Origin: Enterocola sp045611845
Lineage (GTDB): Bacteria > Bacteroidota > Bacteroidia > Bacteroidales > Paludibacteraceae
DNA length: 64,000 nucleotides
Direction of reading: 5' to 3'
Assembly: GCA_045611845.1 (NCBI GenBank)
Contig: JAZKXZ010000015.1
Location: forward strand, 17,725-81,724
A program made the position numbers and the translations under genes. Below are positions 18,466 to 25,669 of the stretch, piece by piece; positions within the stretch are counted from its first letter, which is position 1; every line of letters begins with the position of its first letter. The notes beneath the pieces were generated by a model, which ran no database searches, was not told the origin of the DNA, and saw only the letters and a program-made list of their open reading frames with translations.

Positions 18466-18777
18466 TTAGTATGTTAATGCAAACTTCAATCCTACAGCAT
18501 CAGAAATCATAATAAAAGTTGATAACTGCATATCTGTTTCACCCTTTTCCAATATTGCAATATATTCACGCTTTTTACCAATTTTTTCAGCCAATTGTTT
18601 TTGCGTAATACCAGCAGCTTTACGAGCATTCTTAAGCACCTCTGCATAATACCATGCACGAGACTTGGCATCAAACTCTTCTCTAGAAAGAGTTCCTCTC
18701 TCTCCATATTCTGCAGCTAACAACTCCTCTACCGTAGGCAAATTTGCTAATTTCTCTATATTAATCTTATTTTTCAT
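18466..18777 (-). CDS. HigA-like XRE antitoxin
   Basis: 103 residues. C-terminal HTH_3 domain (KNARKAAGITQKQLAEKIG then KREYIAILEKGETDMQLSTF, about 48-90) with an N-terminal segment of about 45 residues rich in Glu and Leu. It follows a RelE/HigB-type toxin reading frame and overlaps its predicted end by 11 nt, the usual toxin-first higBA order. It is probably a DNA-binding repressor of its own operon acting on the palindrome at 19113-19130. It appears intact although its toxin is frameshifted. Confidence 0.85.
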   Translation of the reverse strand: MKNKINIEKLANLPTVEELLAAEYGERGTLSREEFDAKSRAWYYAEVLKNARKAAGITQKQLAEKIGKKREYIAILEKGETDMQLSTFIMISDAVGLKFALTY

Positions 18778-19104
18778 CTTGTAACCTTTCTATAATTTGT
18801 TTTGCCTTTGATATTTCAGCTTTATAATCTTTTGTTGATTTCTTTATAAAACCATTGAGCAATAAAACTTGCCCAGCCTCAATAAAATTATCATGATCAA
18901 TCGTCAGGAGTATCACCCTATACTCATTATCATTTTAACTCGTAGCTCATAAAAATCTGTACCAACTAATTTCTTTACCAATTTTGCACTTACTACTTTT
19001 ATTTCTGCTACAATATTTAAGGCATATTTTACCTTATTTTGTACGTTTGCTGGTAATGAGTCATAAAACTCATCAAATTCATTGCTTCTAATTAGTTTTC
19101 TCAT
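18767..19104 (-). pseudogene. HigB/RelE-like toxin with a one-base deletion
   Basis: The N-terminus (MRKLIRSNEFDEFYDSLP through FYELRVK) reads as a Gp49-like HigB toxin, then hits TGA after 63 codons. Adding one A to the A4 run (plus-strand T4 at 18933-18936) restores a frame continuing NDNEYRVILLTIDHDN through IIERLQDEK to a TAA at 18767, giving a 112-residue protein of normal size whose end overlaps the antitoxin start by 11 nt. So it is either inactivated by a homopolymer deletion or affected by a sequencing error in that run. Confidence 0.85.
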
Positions 19105-19108
19105 GGTG

Positions 19109-19138
19109 CAAATGTAATAAATTTATTACATTCTACAA
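19109..19138 (-). promoter_or_regulatory. higBA promoter with an 18-bp perfect palindromic operator
   Basis: Minus strand: -33 TTG (19138-19136), 19-bp spacer, -7 TACATTTG (19116-19109). A perfect palindrome TGTAATAAATTTATTACA (19113-19130) fills the spacer and overlaps the -7. The toxin ATG begins only 4 nt after the -7 box, implying an almost leaderless mRNA. Confidence 0.8.
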
Positions 19139-19208
19139 AATTTTACTACACTATTTTTATAAAATTAGATCTTATGAGTCTTCTTATTGTTAAATAAGTC
19201 ATTGTAAA

Positions 19209-19245
19209 TAAAAAAAGTGGTTGAGTTTTTAATCACTCAACCACT
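19209..19245 (-). terminator. Terminator upstream of the HTH stub
   Basis: AGTGGTTGAGT / ACTCAACCACT 11-bp stem followed, on the minus strand, by T7. It ends the transcript running from the nucleotidyltransferase/hydrolase genes. Confidence 0.88.
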
Positions 19246-19279
19246 ATTCATAATATCTTTTTCTCTTTAAAGAAGTACA

Positions 19280-19362
19280 TTATATCACAATCAACTCTTG
19301 TCCTATGTGACAGAGTTCTGATTTAATTAGTTCCAAACGTTCTGCAGATAGTTTCTTGGTGC
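19280..19362 (-). pseudogene. 3' stub of a second DUF2442-HTH gene
   Basis: The reading frame SGTKKLSAERLELIKSELC.. to the stop matches the last 28 or so residues of the intact gene at 20672-21073 (GGTKKPSEERLERIKSELR..) at both protein and DNA level, and similarity stops at the 3' end of the hydrolase gene. No upstream part of the second copy exists. The hydrolase (and perhaps the nucleotidyltransferase) therefore sits where the rest of a duplicated HTH gene used to be. Confidence 0.75.
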
Positions 19363-19364
19363 CA

Positions 19365-19910
19365 CTAAATTCCCTCGCCCATTTTGTGTTTAATATAGTG
19401 CTCGTCGGTGTAGTGGCTACGCAGGTGTGGGGTTTCTTCTGCGTTGGCAAAGAATTTCTTATAGTCACGTTTTACATCGCCTAAAACCGGGTCATTGGGT
19501 GTGTAGTGGCAGATGGTATTTGGCGTGTCTTTAGGTTTAAATTGTTTAAACTTGAAGATGTCTGCCTGAGTAAGTTTAAATTCTGTGTCGCCGTTGTCGC
19601 GTCTGCCCTTGTATTTATTCACTCCTATAAATTTTTTCAAAGACGACATTGGGTTTAAAACTGGATTGATAACCAATTTTCTTCCCTCAAAATTGGCACA
19701 AAGCACATAAAATCCTCCCAACGAACTACCTACAAGTGCTTGCACATCGTTGTTCGCTGCCAAAAAATCATTTATCTTCTGCACAGAATAATCTACCCTA
19801 TGGTCCACTTCCAATGGACACCACTCATACTCAGGGTAGTATTTCCTAAAAAAACTAATGGTTTCAGAGTGTATCGACCCTGCAAACCCGTGTATATATA
19901 CTATTTTCAT
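19365..19910 (-). CDS. YqiA-like alpha/beta hydrolase
   Basis: 181 residues from the ATG of MKIVYIHGFAGS. The longer frame adds 23 residues that run into the preceding gene. It is a small alpha/beta hydrolase of the YqiA/YcfP type: the nucleophile elbow GSSLGG is near residue 64 (Ser), Asp is probably in the TPNDPVL segment, and the final His in HYTDEHYIKH. The substrate is unknown; family members are esterases or thioesterases. It starts 7 nt after the nucleotidyltransferase stop, so the two are co-transcribed. Its stop codon abuts the HTH stub, marking a recombination junction. Confidence 0.78.
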   Translation of the reverse strand: MKIVYIHGFAGSIHSETISFFRKYYPEYEWCPLEVDHRVDYSVQKINDFLAANNDVQALVGSSLGGFYVLCANFEGRKLVINPVLNPMSSLKKFIGVNKYKGRRDNGDTEFKLTQADIFKFKQFKPKDTPNTICHYTPNDPVLGDVKRDYKKFFANAEETPHLRSHYTDEHYIKHKMGEGI

Positions 19911-19917
19911 AAAATTA

Positions 19918-20571
19918 TCATTTAGAAATCCATTTTTTTGACCATTCAAACAATATTTCAGAAGCAGAGTTAAAATCAACAGTTTCGCAGTTTTTGTACT
20001 TCAAAAAGGTTTCTATAACTATTTTTTCGTCTAGCAAGGCTGCTTGCAGCAATTGATTTTGATGTTTTATATAGTCTCCTGTTTGTTTAAAAACTATTGC
20101 TTGCACCACAAAAGACGCAGCTTTATACAATCCTTTTAAAATATCATCGTTCTTTGTATGCAACATATTGTGAACACACCCATGATAAATATTGCAAGCC
20201 CCTATCTTAATAGCCCTATCCACAGCAACATTATCAATTTTAGGAAGTATTTCATCCAGACTTCCCTTTATTGGCGTGGTATCATTATAAAACTGAAAAA
20301 GATCTGCAGGTTCCCAATTTAAAATTTCATCCTTGCCCGATACAAAACCACAAATCAGTTCTCTATGTGGCAAAGTATCCAACATATCATTGTACGTTTG
20401 AATATCAGAAACTGTAAGTTCATTTAGAATCACAACCACATCTATGTCACTTGTTTCGGTAGCCTCGCCACGACCATAACTGCCCTGCAGTCCCACAAAC
20501 CAAACACGACTCTTAAAAACTTCATTCAGTTTCCGAAGAAATTCCTCCAACCAACTCTTTATATCTACCAT
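19918..20571 (-). CDS. Nucleotidyltransferase-domain protein (MNT/HEPN-like layout)
   Basis: 217 residues. The N-terminal half is a pol-beta-type nucleotidyltransferase fold with GSYGRGEATETSDIDVVV (about 30-47: GS motif plus DxD metal ligands). The C-terminal half (about 115-210) is all-helical and resembles the HEPN-like substrate-binding domain of kanamycin-type or MNT proteins. It may be a small-molecule or protein adenylyltransferase, either antitoxin-like or aminoglycoside-modifying; the sequence does not decide. It is first of a two-gene unit with the hydrolase. Confidence 0.75.
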   Translation of the reverse strand: MVDIKSWLEEFLRKLNEVFKSRVWFVGLQGSYGRGEATETSDIDVVVILNELTVSDIQTYNDMLDTLPHRELICGFVSGKDEILNWEPADLFQFYNDTTPIKGSLDEILPKIDNVAVDRAIKIGACNIYHGCVHNMLHTKNDDILKGLYKAASFVVQAIVFKQTGDYIKHQNQLLQAALLDEKIVIETFLKYKNCETVDFNSASEILFEWSKKWISK

Positions 20572-20627
20572 TTTTATCTTATTTAATTAAATCAATAAAT
20601 TCTTTATCAAAGATAATGTATTACACA

Positions 20628-20657
20628 CAAAATCCCGCACCGATTAAGGATGCGGGA
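20628..20657 (-). terminator. Terminator after the DUF2442-HTH gene
   Basis: TCCCGCA / TGCGGGA stem with an 11-nt loop, followed on the minus strand by TTTTG. It lies 15 bp after the gene. Confidence 0.75.
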
Positions 20658-20671
20658 AGATAATTGTAACT

Positions 20672-21073
20672 TTATATTGCTAATAACTCTTCTCCGATAT
20701 GACGCAGTTCTGATTTGATGCGTTCAAGGCGTTCTTCAGAAGGTTTCTTTGTTCCCCCTATATATTGAGCTAATAAACTCTGCGAAATTCCTAATCGCCT
20801 TGCTACTGCAGAAGCCTTGATTTCTGGATGTGCCATAAATAAATCATAAAGTTCGTTGGACTTTTTCTGCTTAAAGAAACCCTCAAAACTTAAATCTTCA
20901 TCTAATTCTTCCCATCTAATTCCAAATAAATCAGATGTAAAATTGGCACGTTGCTCTGGCGTAGCATACCTTAATCGTGAATAATCTGCAAATTTTTCAC
21001 ATGCCTCACGACCATCTGAGGTTTTAATCCAAATCTCAGAATCAGTAATCCATATTTTCTCAATGGTATTCAT
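20672..21073 (-). CDS. DUF2442-type N-terminus fused to an XRE-like HTH
   Basis: 133 residues. The N-terminal part (about 1-80: WITDSEIWIKTSDGRE, FADYSRLRYATPEQR) resembles DUF2442. The C-terminal HTH (about 98-118, ARRLGISQSLLAQYIGGTKK) should bind DNA. Such genes commonly pair with a DUF4160 gene in suspected toxin-antitoxin modules, but no partner is visible here. A near-leaderless promoter with an 18-bp inverted repeat precedes it, which suggests autorepression. The 3' end is duplicated at 19280-19362. Confidence 0.78.
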   Translation of the reverse strand: MNTIEKIWITDSEIWIKTSDGREACEKFADYSRLRYATPEQRANFTSDLFGIRWEELDEDLSFEGFFKQKKSNELYDLFMAHPEIKASAVARRLGISQSLLAQYIGGTKKPSEERLERIKSELRHIGEELLAI

Positions 21074-21079
21074 ACGATG

Positions 21080-21107
21080 TAAAGATAGGTAATAATTTTA
21101 TTACCAA
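21080..21107 (-). promoter_or_regulatory. Promoter-operator of the DUF2442-HTH gene
   Basis: GGTAATAA-AA-TTATTACC (minus strand; 21105-21088) fills the space between a -33 TTG and a -7-like TATCTTTA (21087-21080). The ATG begins 6 nt after the -7. The layout copies that of the higBA operator 2 kb away. Confidence 0.65.
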
Positions 21108-21313
21108 CAAGTATTTTTACAAAAAATCTCTCTCTCTATCCCTACACACTTATAGCGTTTGAGATAATCGGTTATCCGCTCTGCCTGTAATTTAGTAATA
21201 TATGAAAACGATACCATACCTCGCAGTTTTTCTATCCCAAAGTTATCTATAAACTGCCCGAATGACATATTTAGGAATATAGAAGGAATTGAAGATACAC
21301 CCTCCATATCCAT
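21101..21313 (-). CDS. Truncated STAS-like (DUF4325-type) ORF
   Basis: 70 residues. VMDMEGVSSIPSIFLNMSFGQF resembles the conserved core of DUF4325/STAS-like proteins (D-x-x-G-V-x-S-I-x-S-x-F), which are normally about 90-110 residues with 30-40 residues ahead of this motif. The in-frame stop upstream and lack of an earlier start mean the N-terminus is missing. No promoter is seen. It is probably a decaying remnant. Confidence 0.4.
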   Translation of the reverse strand: MDMEGVSSIPSIFLNMSFGQFIDNFGIEKLRGMVSFSYITKLQAERITDYLKRYKCVGIEREIFCKNTCW

Positions 21314-21432
21314 AACTAATTTATCATTAGCTACTAGACATTAATTCATCTTATCATACAACACATTTCCAGCCTATGTTAATGATACATTTTCCATTAT
21401 ATTACTTATCTTGATATTCATAGTTTTAGAAA

Positions 21433-21885
21433 TTAATACATAACCAGACGAACTGACAAACCTTGACATCTTTCACTCGATATTATAGCAACACCTTCTG
21501 AGAAAATAAATAAATTATCTGCTTTAATAGAATGAGTAGAAGTTGAAGACCAATAATTCCCACACGAATCTACACTATACAAACTCCCATTGTTAGTACA
21601 ATTACGCCAACCTGCAGCTGGAAGATATATAGAATTTCCATTAGGTCCAACAACTTTAAATCCTTTACCAGTCCATATCCATGAACAAAGATCTTTTAAT
21701 TCATCAAACTGAGTATTATTAGGTAACTTATTATCAAACTTTGCTAAAGCTTCAACCCAATTATAAAAACCAATCTCATTTTCTTTTGACCATTTTGTTC
21801 CACTAGGCAAACCCAAATCTACATATTCTGCCATACAATAAGTGCAATATAAAATAGATACAACTACCAAGATTATTCGTTTCAT
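21433..21885 (-). CDS. Secreted FISUMP-like domain protein
   Basis: 150 residues with a signal peptide (about 1-19, MKRIILVVVSILYCTYCMA). The mature part shows the pattern of Fibrobacter/Bacteroides major-paralogous-type domains: YVDLGLPSGTKW, LPNNTQFDEL, IYLPAAGWRN, YWSSTS and a final SVRLV. These modules occur on secreted or surface proteins of unknown role. The domain is usually longer or in larger proteins, so this is a minimal version. Confidence 0.65.
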   Translation of the reverse strand: MKRIILVVVSILYCTYCMAEYVDLGLPSGTKWSKENEIGFYNWVEALAKFDNKLPNNTQFDELKDLCSWIWTGKGFKVVGPNGNSIYLPAAGWRNCTNNGSLYSVDSCGNYWSSTSTHSIKADNLFIFSEGVAIISSERCQGLSVRLVMY

Positions 21886-21993
21886 AAAAAAATATTTTAT
21901 TTCTTTATCAATAATATCAATTAAACATGGTTTGTATAGGTATATATCCTCTTTACAACAAACTAGGTTAATTCTTATATTGAATAAATTATG

Positions 21994-22557
21994 TTACCAA
22001 TCTTCATTTACCAAACTATCAGCCTTTAATATTTCATTAATTAATGATTCAAAATAATTATTTACAGAATCAATTGTTTTTTGATGTTTAGGATTTGGAC
22101 TCCCTTTTTTATATACTTTTAATTCTCTAAGCCAAGCATCAAATTCAACAGGCTTATTACTTCCTACTTTTACTATAACAGGTGCATCAATCCTCAATTT
22201 ATTATCCTTAAAATAAAATTTTAGTACATAATCACAACCTGGAGAAAAAGAAATTTTACCCATCGCCGTTGAGACTGTTATAAATGGAATTTCTTCTGTA
22301 AAGGCGCTTATAGAAATCATTTCATTTGTTATTGAACTTATTATTTTTTGAGGATTTACATATTGTGATGAGATCGCTATTAATATCCTATTATATAATT
22401 CTTCTTTCGTTGTATTTGGGAAATGAATAACTTCATATGTTTCATTATTTGAAGTATACATTTTTCCACTTTCACTTAATTGAAATCTAATATTTTGTGC
22501 ACAAATAATATTTGATAACAACAACATAAATAAACAAGAAATAATACTTTTTTTCAT
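21994..22557 (-). CDS. Secreted protein with DUF4468-like region
   Basis: 187 residues with a signal peptide ending ICA/QN near residue 20. The middle (about 45-125) has the layout of DUF4468 domains: a pair FPNTTKEELYNRILIAI then a mixed beta region (YVLKFYFKDNKLRI). Function unknown. It lies 6 bp downstream of the 180-residue secreted protein gene, so the two probably form an operon. Confidence 0.6.
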   Translation of the reverse strand: MKKSIISCLFMLLLSNIICAQNIRFQLSESGKMYTSNNETYEVIHFPNTTKEELYNRILIAISSQYVNPQKIISSITNEMISISAFTEEIPFITVSTAMGKISFSPGCDYVLKFYFKDNKLRIDAPVIVKVGSNKPVEFDAWLRELKVYKKGSPNPKHQKTIDSVNNYFESLINEILKADSLVNEDW

Positions 22558-22563
22558 AATATT

Positions 22564-23106
22564 TTATATATCATTAGAATAATCAGTTCCTTTACCTGTA
22601 TCATTAGCAGATGAATTAACATATACTATAGACATACTGCATTCTTCTTTATCAAATATTCCAGGGCCAATCTTCTGAATATGTATTGTGATAGCATCTA
22701 TAGTTATTGTATACTTAGTAAAATTCATCATTTTAGTAACATCATCACTAGGCATCTTTACTAATTTTCCATTATATTTATTTGAATATTGAGATATAAT
22801 ATTCTCGTAAGCTTTATTTCTCTCATATTCCTTATCTCTTACAGATTCAAATATAACTTCAACAGATTTAATTTTCTTTTTATCAGTTGTACCATTGACA
22901 ATGATTCTACAATCAGGATAAGTAGCAAAAGTGCCAACATATTCTTTTTTCTCAAACCTATCGATAGTTTTTTTTAATCCTTTTGAAGTTAAAGATTTAC
23001 AAAAGGAGTTTAAATCATTATCGAGACTCAATCCCATAAACTTAATTTCTTGCGCTGTTATTGAAAGTGAGATTAACAATAAACAAGCTAAACATAACTT
23101 TCTCAT
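22564..23106 (-). CDS. Secreted protein of unknown function
   Basis: 180 residues. Signal peptide 1-18 (MRKLCLACLLLISLSITA). The mature protein starts QEIKFMGLSLDNDLNSF, a pattern seen in small Bacteroidales exported proteins. No domain or catalytic motif is recognised. It is the first gene after a structured RNA at 23165-23340 on the same strand, which may be its leader. Confidence 0.6.
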   Translation of the reverse strand: MRKLCLACLLLISLSITAQEIKFMGLSLDNDLNSFCKSLTSKGLKKTIDRFEKKEYVGTFATYPDCRIIVNGTTDKKKIKSVEVIFESVRDKEYERNKAYENIISQYSNKYNGKLVKMPSDDVTKMMNFTKYTITIDAITIHIQKIGPGIFDKEECSMSIVYVNSSANDTGKGTDYSNDI

Positions 23107-23164
23107 AATACTTTAATTTTAAATATTTTGTGCAATATTGCCGAGGTTGAGGGCGGGAAAACTG

Positions 23165-23340
23165 CACAAAAAAAAGCGCAGACTTTCACCATACGCCTCT
23201 GGGCTCACCACAAGCCACAATTATCTATGGGAAGTCTGCACCTATAGTGCGACCCCAATGATAATTGTTTAACTCATATTCTATTCCGAGGTGGTGATTC
23301 AGAGGCGATTGAGTTAAATACGTTATTTATTTGTGCTTCA
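23165..23340 (-). ncRNA. Candidate structured RNA or attenuator leader
   Basis: On the minus strand a TACATTTG box (23354-23347) precedes about 175 nt that end in T8-9. Two incompatible foldings are visible. One has TTTAACTCA/TGAGTTAAA and the terminator stem GTGCAGACTT/AAGTCTGCGC. The other has CGCCTCTG..TCACCAC paired with GTGGTGA..CAGAGGCG (15 bp) enclosing ACAATTATC/GATAATTGT and a GCAC/GTGC hairpin. The secreted-protein gene begins about 60 nt beyond the T-run. It is either a cis attenuator for that gene or a free sRNA. No Rfam family is recognised. Confidence 0.6.
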
Positions 23341-23398
23341 AGCACGATACAAATGTAAGAATTATTTTCAATTTAATTTATAAAAACCATATGTTATT

Positions 23399-23428
23399 TT
23401 GTGGTTAAAATTAAATTCTTTAACTTTG
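23399..23428 (+). promoter_or_regulatory. Promoter of the 136-residue ORF
   Basis: -33 TTG (23399-23401), 19-bp spacer and -7 TAACTTTG (23421-23428), a full match to the Bacteroidota consensus. It is 40 bp before the ATG. Confidence 0.85.
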
Positions 23429-23468
23429 CGCATCTATTAACTATTAATACTCTTAATTCTTAACAAAT

Positions 23469-23879
23469 ATGATACCAACAGGAAATTCAAGAGAAGATAT
23501 TCAACAAAGAGAGTTGATAATTAGAGATTTTTATCGTGAATGGAAAGAAAAAAATCCATCACAAAAGAAGTATAATTTATCTCTAAAAGAGTTCATTAAC
23601 ATTCGTATGGTTTCTATTGTAGAAACAAGTGAACATGCAGCTAAAAGTTACCTTTCCACTTTAGCAGTATTGCAGTTAGATGCAATATTAGTAGGAGCTA
23701 AAAAGATTTCTATTAAGAATGTAAAACAAAACAACAAAAATCAAAAACCATTCGAAAAAATTATTATAATGGAATACGATTTAGTGGGAATAGGTACTAT
23801 TAAAATGACTGTAGGTGTACGCCGTAGAACACGTGAAAAAGTACAATACTGCATTACAGCAATAACAAATCAACTCTAA
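23469..23879 (+). CDS. Conserved Bacteroidales hypothetical protein
   Basis: 136 residues, soluble, no signal peptide. Begins MIPTGNSREDIQQRELIIRD and ends in TREKVQYCITAI. I recognise the pattern as a recurrent small hypothetical of Bacteroidales, but no function is known to me. An N-terminal helical half (1-75) precedes a beta-rich C-terminal half with basic stretch VRRRTREK. It has its own consensus promoter and terminator, so it is a monocistronic unit. Confidence 0.65.
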   Translation: MIPTGNSREDIQQRELIIRDFYREWKEKNPSQKKYNLSLKEFINIRMVSIVETSEHAAKSYLSTLAVLQLDAILVGAKKISIKNVKQNNKNQKPFEKIIIMEYDLVGIGTIKMTVGVRRRTREKVQYCITAITNQL

Positions 23880-23881
23880 AT

Positions 23882-23915
23882 AAAAAAAGACTGACTTTTT
23901 TTCAAGTCAGTCTTT
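23882..23915. terminator. Bidirectional terminator
   Basis: AAAGACTGACTT-TTTTTC-AAGTCAGTCTTT with A-rich and T-rich flanks. It ends the ORF at 23469 on the plus strand and the candidate sRNA on the minus strand. Confidence 0.88.
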
Positions 23916-24023
23916 ATGTTTCTTGCCCATCAATGCGCAAAAGAGGGTTACACTAAAAGTGTGATGCTATGCGGGCGGGACTTTGCACTACCCATATACA
24001 TCGTCTATTTACGACTTATTTGA
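23882..24023 (-). ncRNA. Candidate small RNA with own promoter and terminator
   Basis: A full-consensus minus promoter (24029-24059) drives about 140 nt that contain no ORF and end at the hairpin 23882-23915. Internal hairpins include TCGT-AAATAG-ACGA and ACACT-TTT-AGTGT. The segment GTGCAAAGTCCCGCCC resembles GTGCAGTTTTCCCGCCC just downstream of the RNA at 23165-23340. Function unknown. Confidence 0.6.
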
Positions 24024-24028
24024 CAATG

Positions 24029-24059
24029 CAAAGTTATAATATTTTTTCTTTATTTACAA
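24029..24059 (-). promoter_or_regulatory. Promoter of the candidate sRNA
   Basis: Minus strand: TTG (24059-24057), 20 bp, TAACTTTG (24036-24029). It lies immediately after the hydrolase stop at 24068 and points away from any annotated gene on that strand. Confidence 0.8.
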
Positions 24060-24067
24060 AAAATATT

Positions 24068-25024
24068 TCATTTTACCATATTTTGCAGGGCTGAGACGAC
24101 GGCGTCCATGGCGGGTTTGGATGGATAATGGCCAGAGTTTGGGATTACTTGGCAAGTGATGGCGTTGTTGCCTTTTGTTGCATCTAGAACGTTTTGAGTA
24201 GAAGTTACAATGTCTGTTTCACCTTGAATAATGGCATAAGGCACTGTGATTGAAGACAATGCATCGGTCAAGTCCATATGCAATAGTTCTTTCCACAAAG
24301 AAACATTTTTCAAATATCCATTGACTATTACTGCTATGAAATCTTTTTTACGATAATCTGGACTAGTAAGCAAGCCTACAACAATTTTGCCCATCTGCGG
24401 TTTATCGGCTTTTTTATGTTCGTAACCATTGGTGTATTTTCGTATGGCACCAGAAACCATCATCAAATCTTTGGTAGTAATGTTGTCGATGTTAGCATTT
24501 TTAATAGCTTCAAGCTTTTTCGCAGACAGTTTTGTTTTGCTTAACGCATCAAACACCTCTTGGTTGTAGAATAGATTTTTTACCAATTGTCCATACACCA
24601 CTACACCTTTTATCACGTTTGGCATTTCTTGTAAAACCTTAACACTCAACACACTACCCCACGAAGTAGCAAAGATATAAAGGTCGTTTTCAGGAAATAA
24701 TCGTTTTATTTCTGCAATTAAATCCTTGGTCATAGCCACAAACATATCAACGGTAAAACTATCGTCTATTTTGTGATTGTTTATGCCACAACCCAATTGG
24801 TCCCAATATACCATGATAAATTGGTCTGTAAACTCTGGGAATAGCCCCCTGCAACCTACAGAAAAAGGAATTGGTGTGCCAGGCCCGCCATGTAAACAGA
24901 TTACCACAGGCAATGTTTTAGATTTGCCCTCTACCAATACTTTTTGTTTGTAACCACCCAAATTTAGGGTATAAAGGTTTGATACCTCGTTATTTGCAAT
25001 GATTTGTTTACGTTCTTTGTTCAT
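24068..25024 (-). CDS. Alpha/beta hydrolase, proline-iminopeptidase-like
   Basis: 318 residues, cytoplasmic. Oxyanion motif LHGGPGTP near residue 45; WDQLGCG near 75; nucleophile elbow TSWGSVLS near 120 (Ser, with Thr replacing the usual first Gly); acid in EGETDIVTS; His in NSGHYPSKP. These match the S33 family of aminopeptidases and related esterases. It follows a CPBP gene by 12 bp, ending a five-gene minus-strand run (mscS, UbiA-like, CPBP, hydrolase). Substrate unknown. Confidence 0.8.
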   Translation of the reverse strand: MNKERKQIIANNEVSNLYTLNLGGYKQKVLVEGKSKTLPVVICLHGGPGTPIPFSVGCRGLFPEFTDQFIMVYWDQLGCGINNHKIDDSFTVDMFVAMTKDLIAEIKRLFPENDLYIFATSWGSVLSVKVLQEMPNVIKGVVVYGQLVKNLFYNQEVFDALSKTKLSAKKLEAIKNANIDNITTKDLMMVSGAIRKYTNGYEHKKADKPQMGKIVVGLLTSPDYRKKDFIAVIVNGYLKNVSLWKELLHMDLTDALSSITVPYAIIQGETDIVTSTQNVLDATKGNNAITCQVIPNSGHYPSKPAMDAVVSALQNMVK

Positions 25025-25036
25025 GATTTGTATTAT

Positions 25037-25669
25037 TTATATCGGAAACCAAATAAACACTGCACAATCCCACAGAGCATGAGAGAGCACAATTGCACCC
25101 AATCGATTTGGAAAAAATCTATAAAGTAACCCCCAAATAAATCCACCCACAGCAGCTGCCATTATAAGCATAAAGTTGAACTTAAAGATATGCACAAGGC
25201 TATATGCCAAAGTGGTCAAGATAAATCCCATATTAGGGTTGAAACGTTTAGAAAGGTTGTTTTGAAGGTATCCACGCCAAAAAATCTCTTCGGCAGGACC
25301 TATAATAAACAAAAGTAGCAACGACAAAATCCAAGGGTTTTCGCCGTCTTTCATGCCGTAAATATTATTTACTTGTGGGCGAGCAAAATCAAACATCCAC
25401 GAAGACACCTTGTCTCCTAGCCAAAATACGCCCCATAGAGCCACGGCAATACCAATTCCAAGCAAAATATCCACCCAACCCATACGAATACCTTTAAGGC
25501 AGGTTTTATCAGCCCACAGCGAGTATGTAGTGAGTATCATGCCAGAAATGGTCATGGTAATCCAAAAATTGACGTATGGCGAAGTCCAAGGCGAAAACAT
25601 AACACCCCATAGCACAGTGGCTATGAGGATGCCAATTATAGGTTTTGTATTAGATGCAGACAAATTCAT
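25037..25669 (-). CDS. CPBP-family intramembrane metalloprotease
   Basis: 210 residues, about six hydrophobic segments. Signature motifs are EEIFWRGYL near 125, then His in YSLVHIF and His in LSHALWDC, the metal ligands of the CPBP/Rce1 (abortive-infection-type) family. The physiological substrate is unknown. The ATG overlaps the stop of the upstream prenyltransferase by one base (TAATG), so translation is likely coupled. Confidence 0.85.
   Translation of the reverse strand: MNLSASNTKPIIGILIATVLWGVMFSPWTSPYVNFWITMTISGMILTTYSLWADKTCLKGIRMGWVDILLGIGIAVALWGVFWLGDKVSSWMFDFARPQVNNIYGMKDGENPWILSLLLLFIIGPAEEIFWRGYLQNNLSKRFNPNMGFILTTLAYSLVHIFKFNFMLIMAAAVGGFIWGLLYRFFPNRLGAIVLSHALWDCAVFIWFPI

Noticed and set aside
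23165..23340. 6S RNA or tmRNA
   Set aside because: The crossing helices and U-tract do not match the simple long hairpin of 6S, and there is no tRNA-like end or tag ORF for tmRNA.
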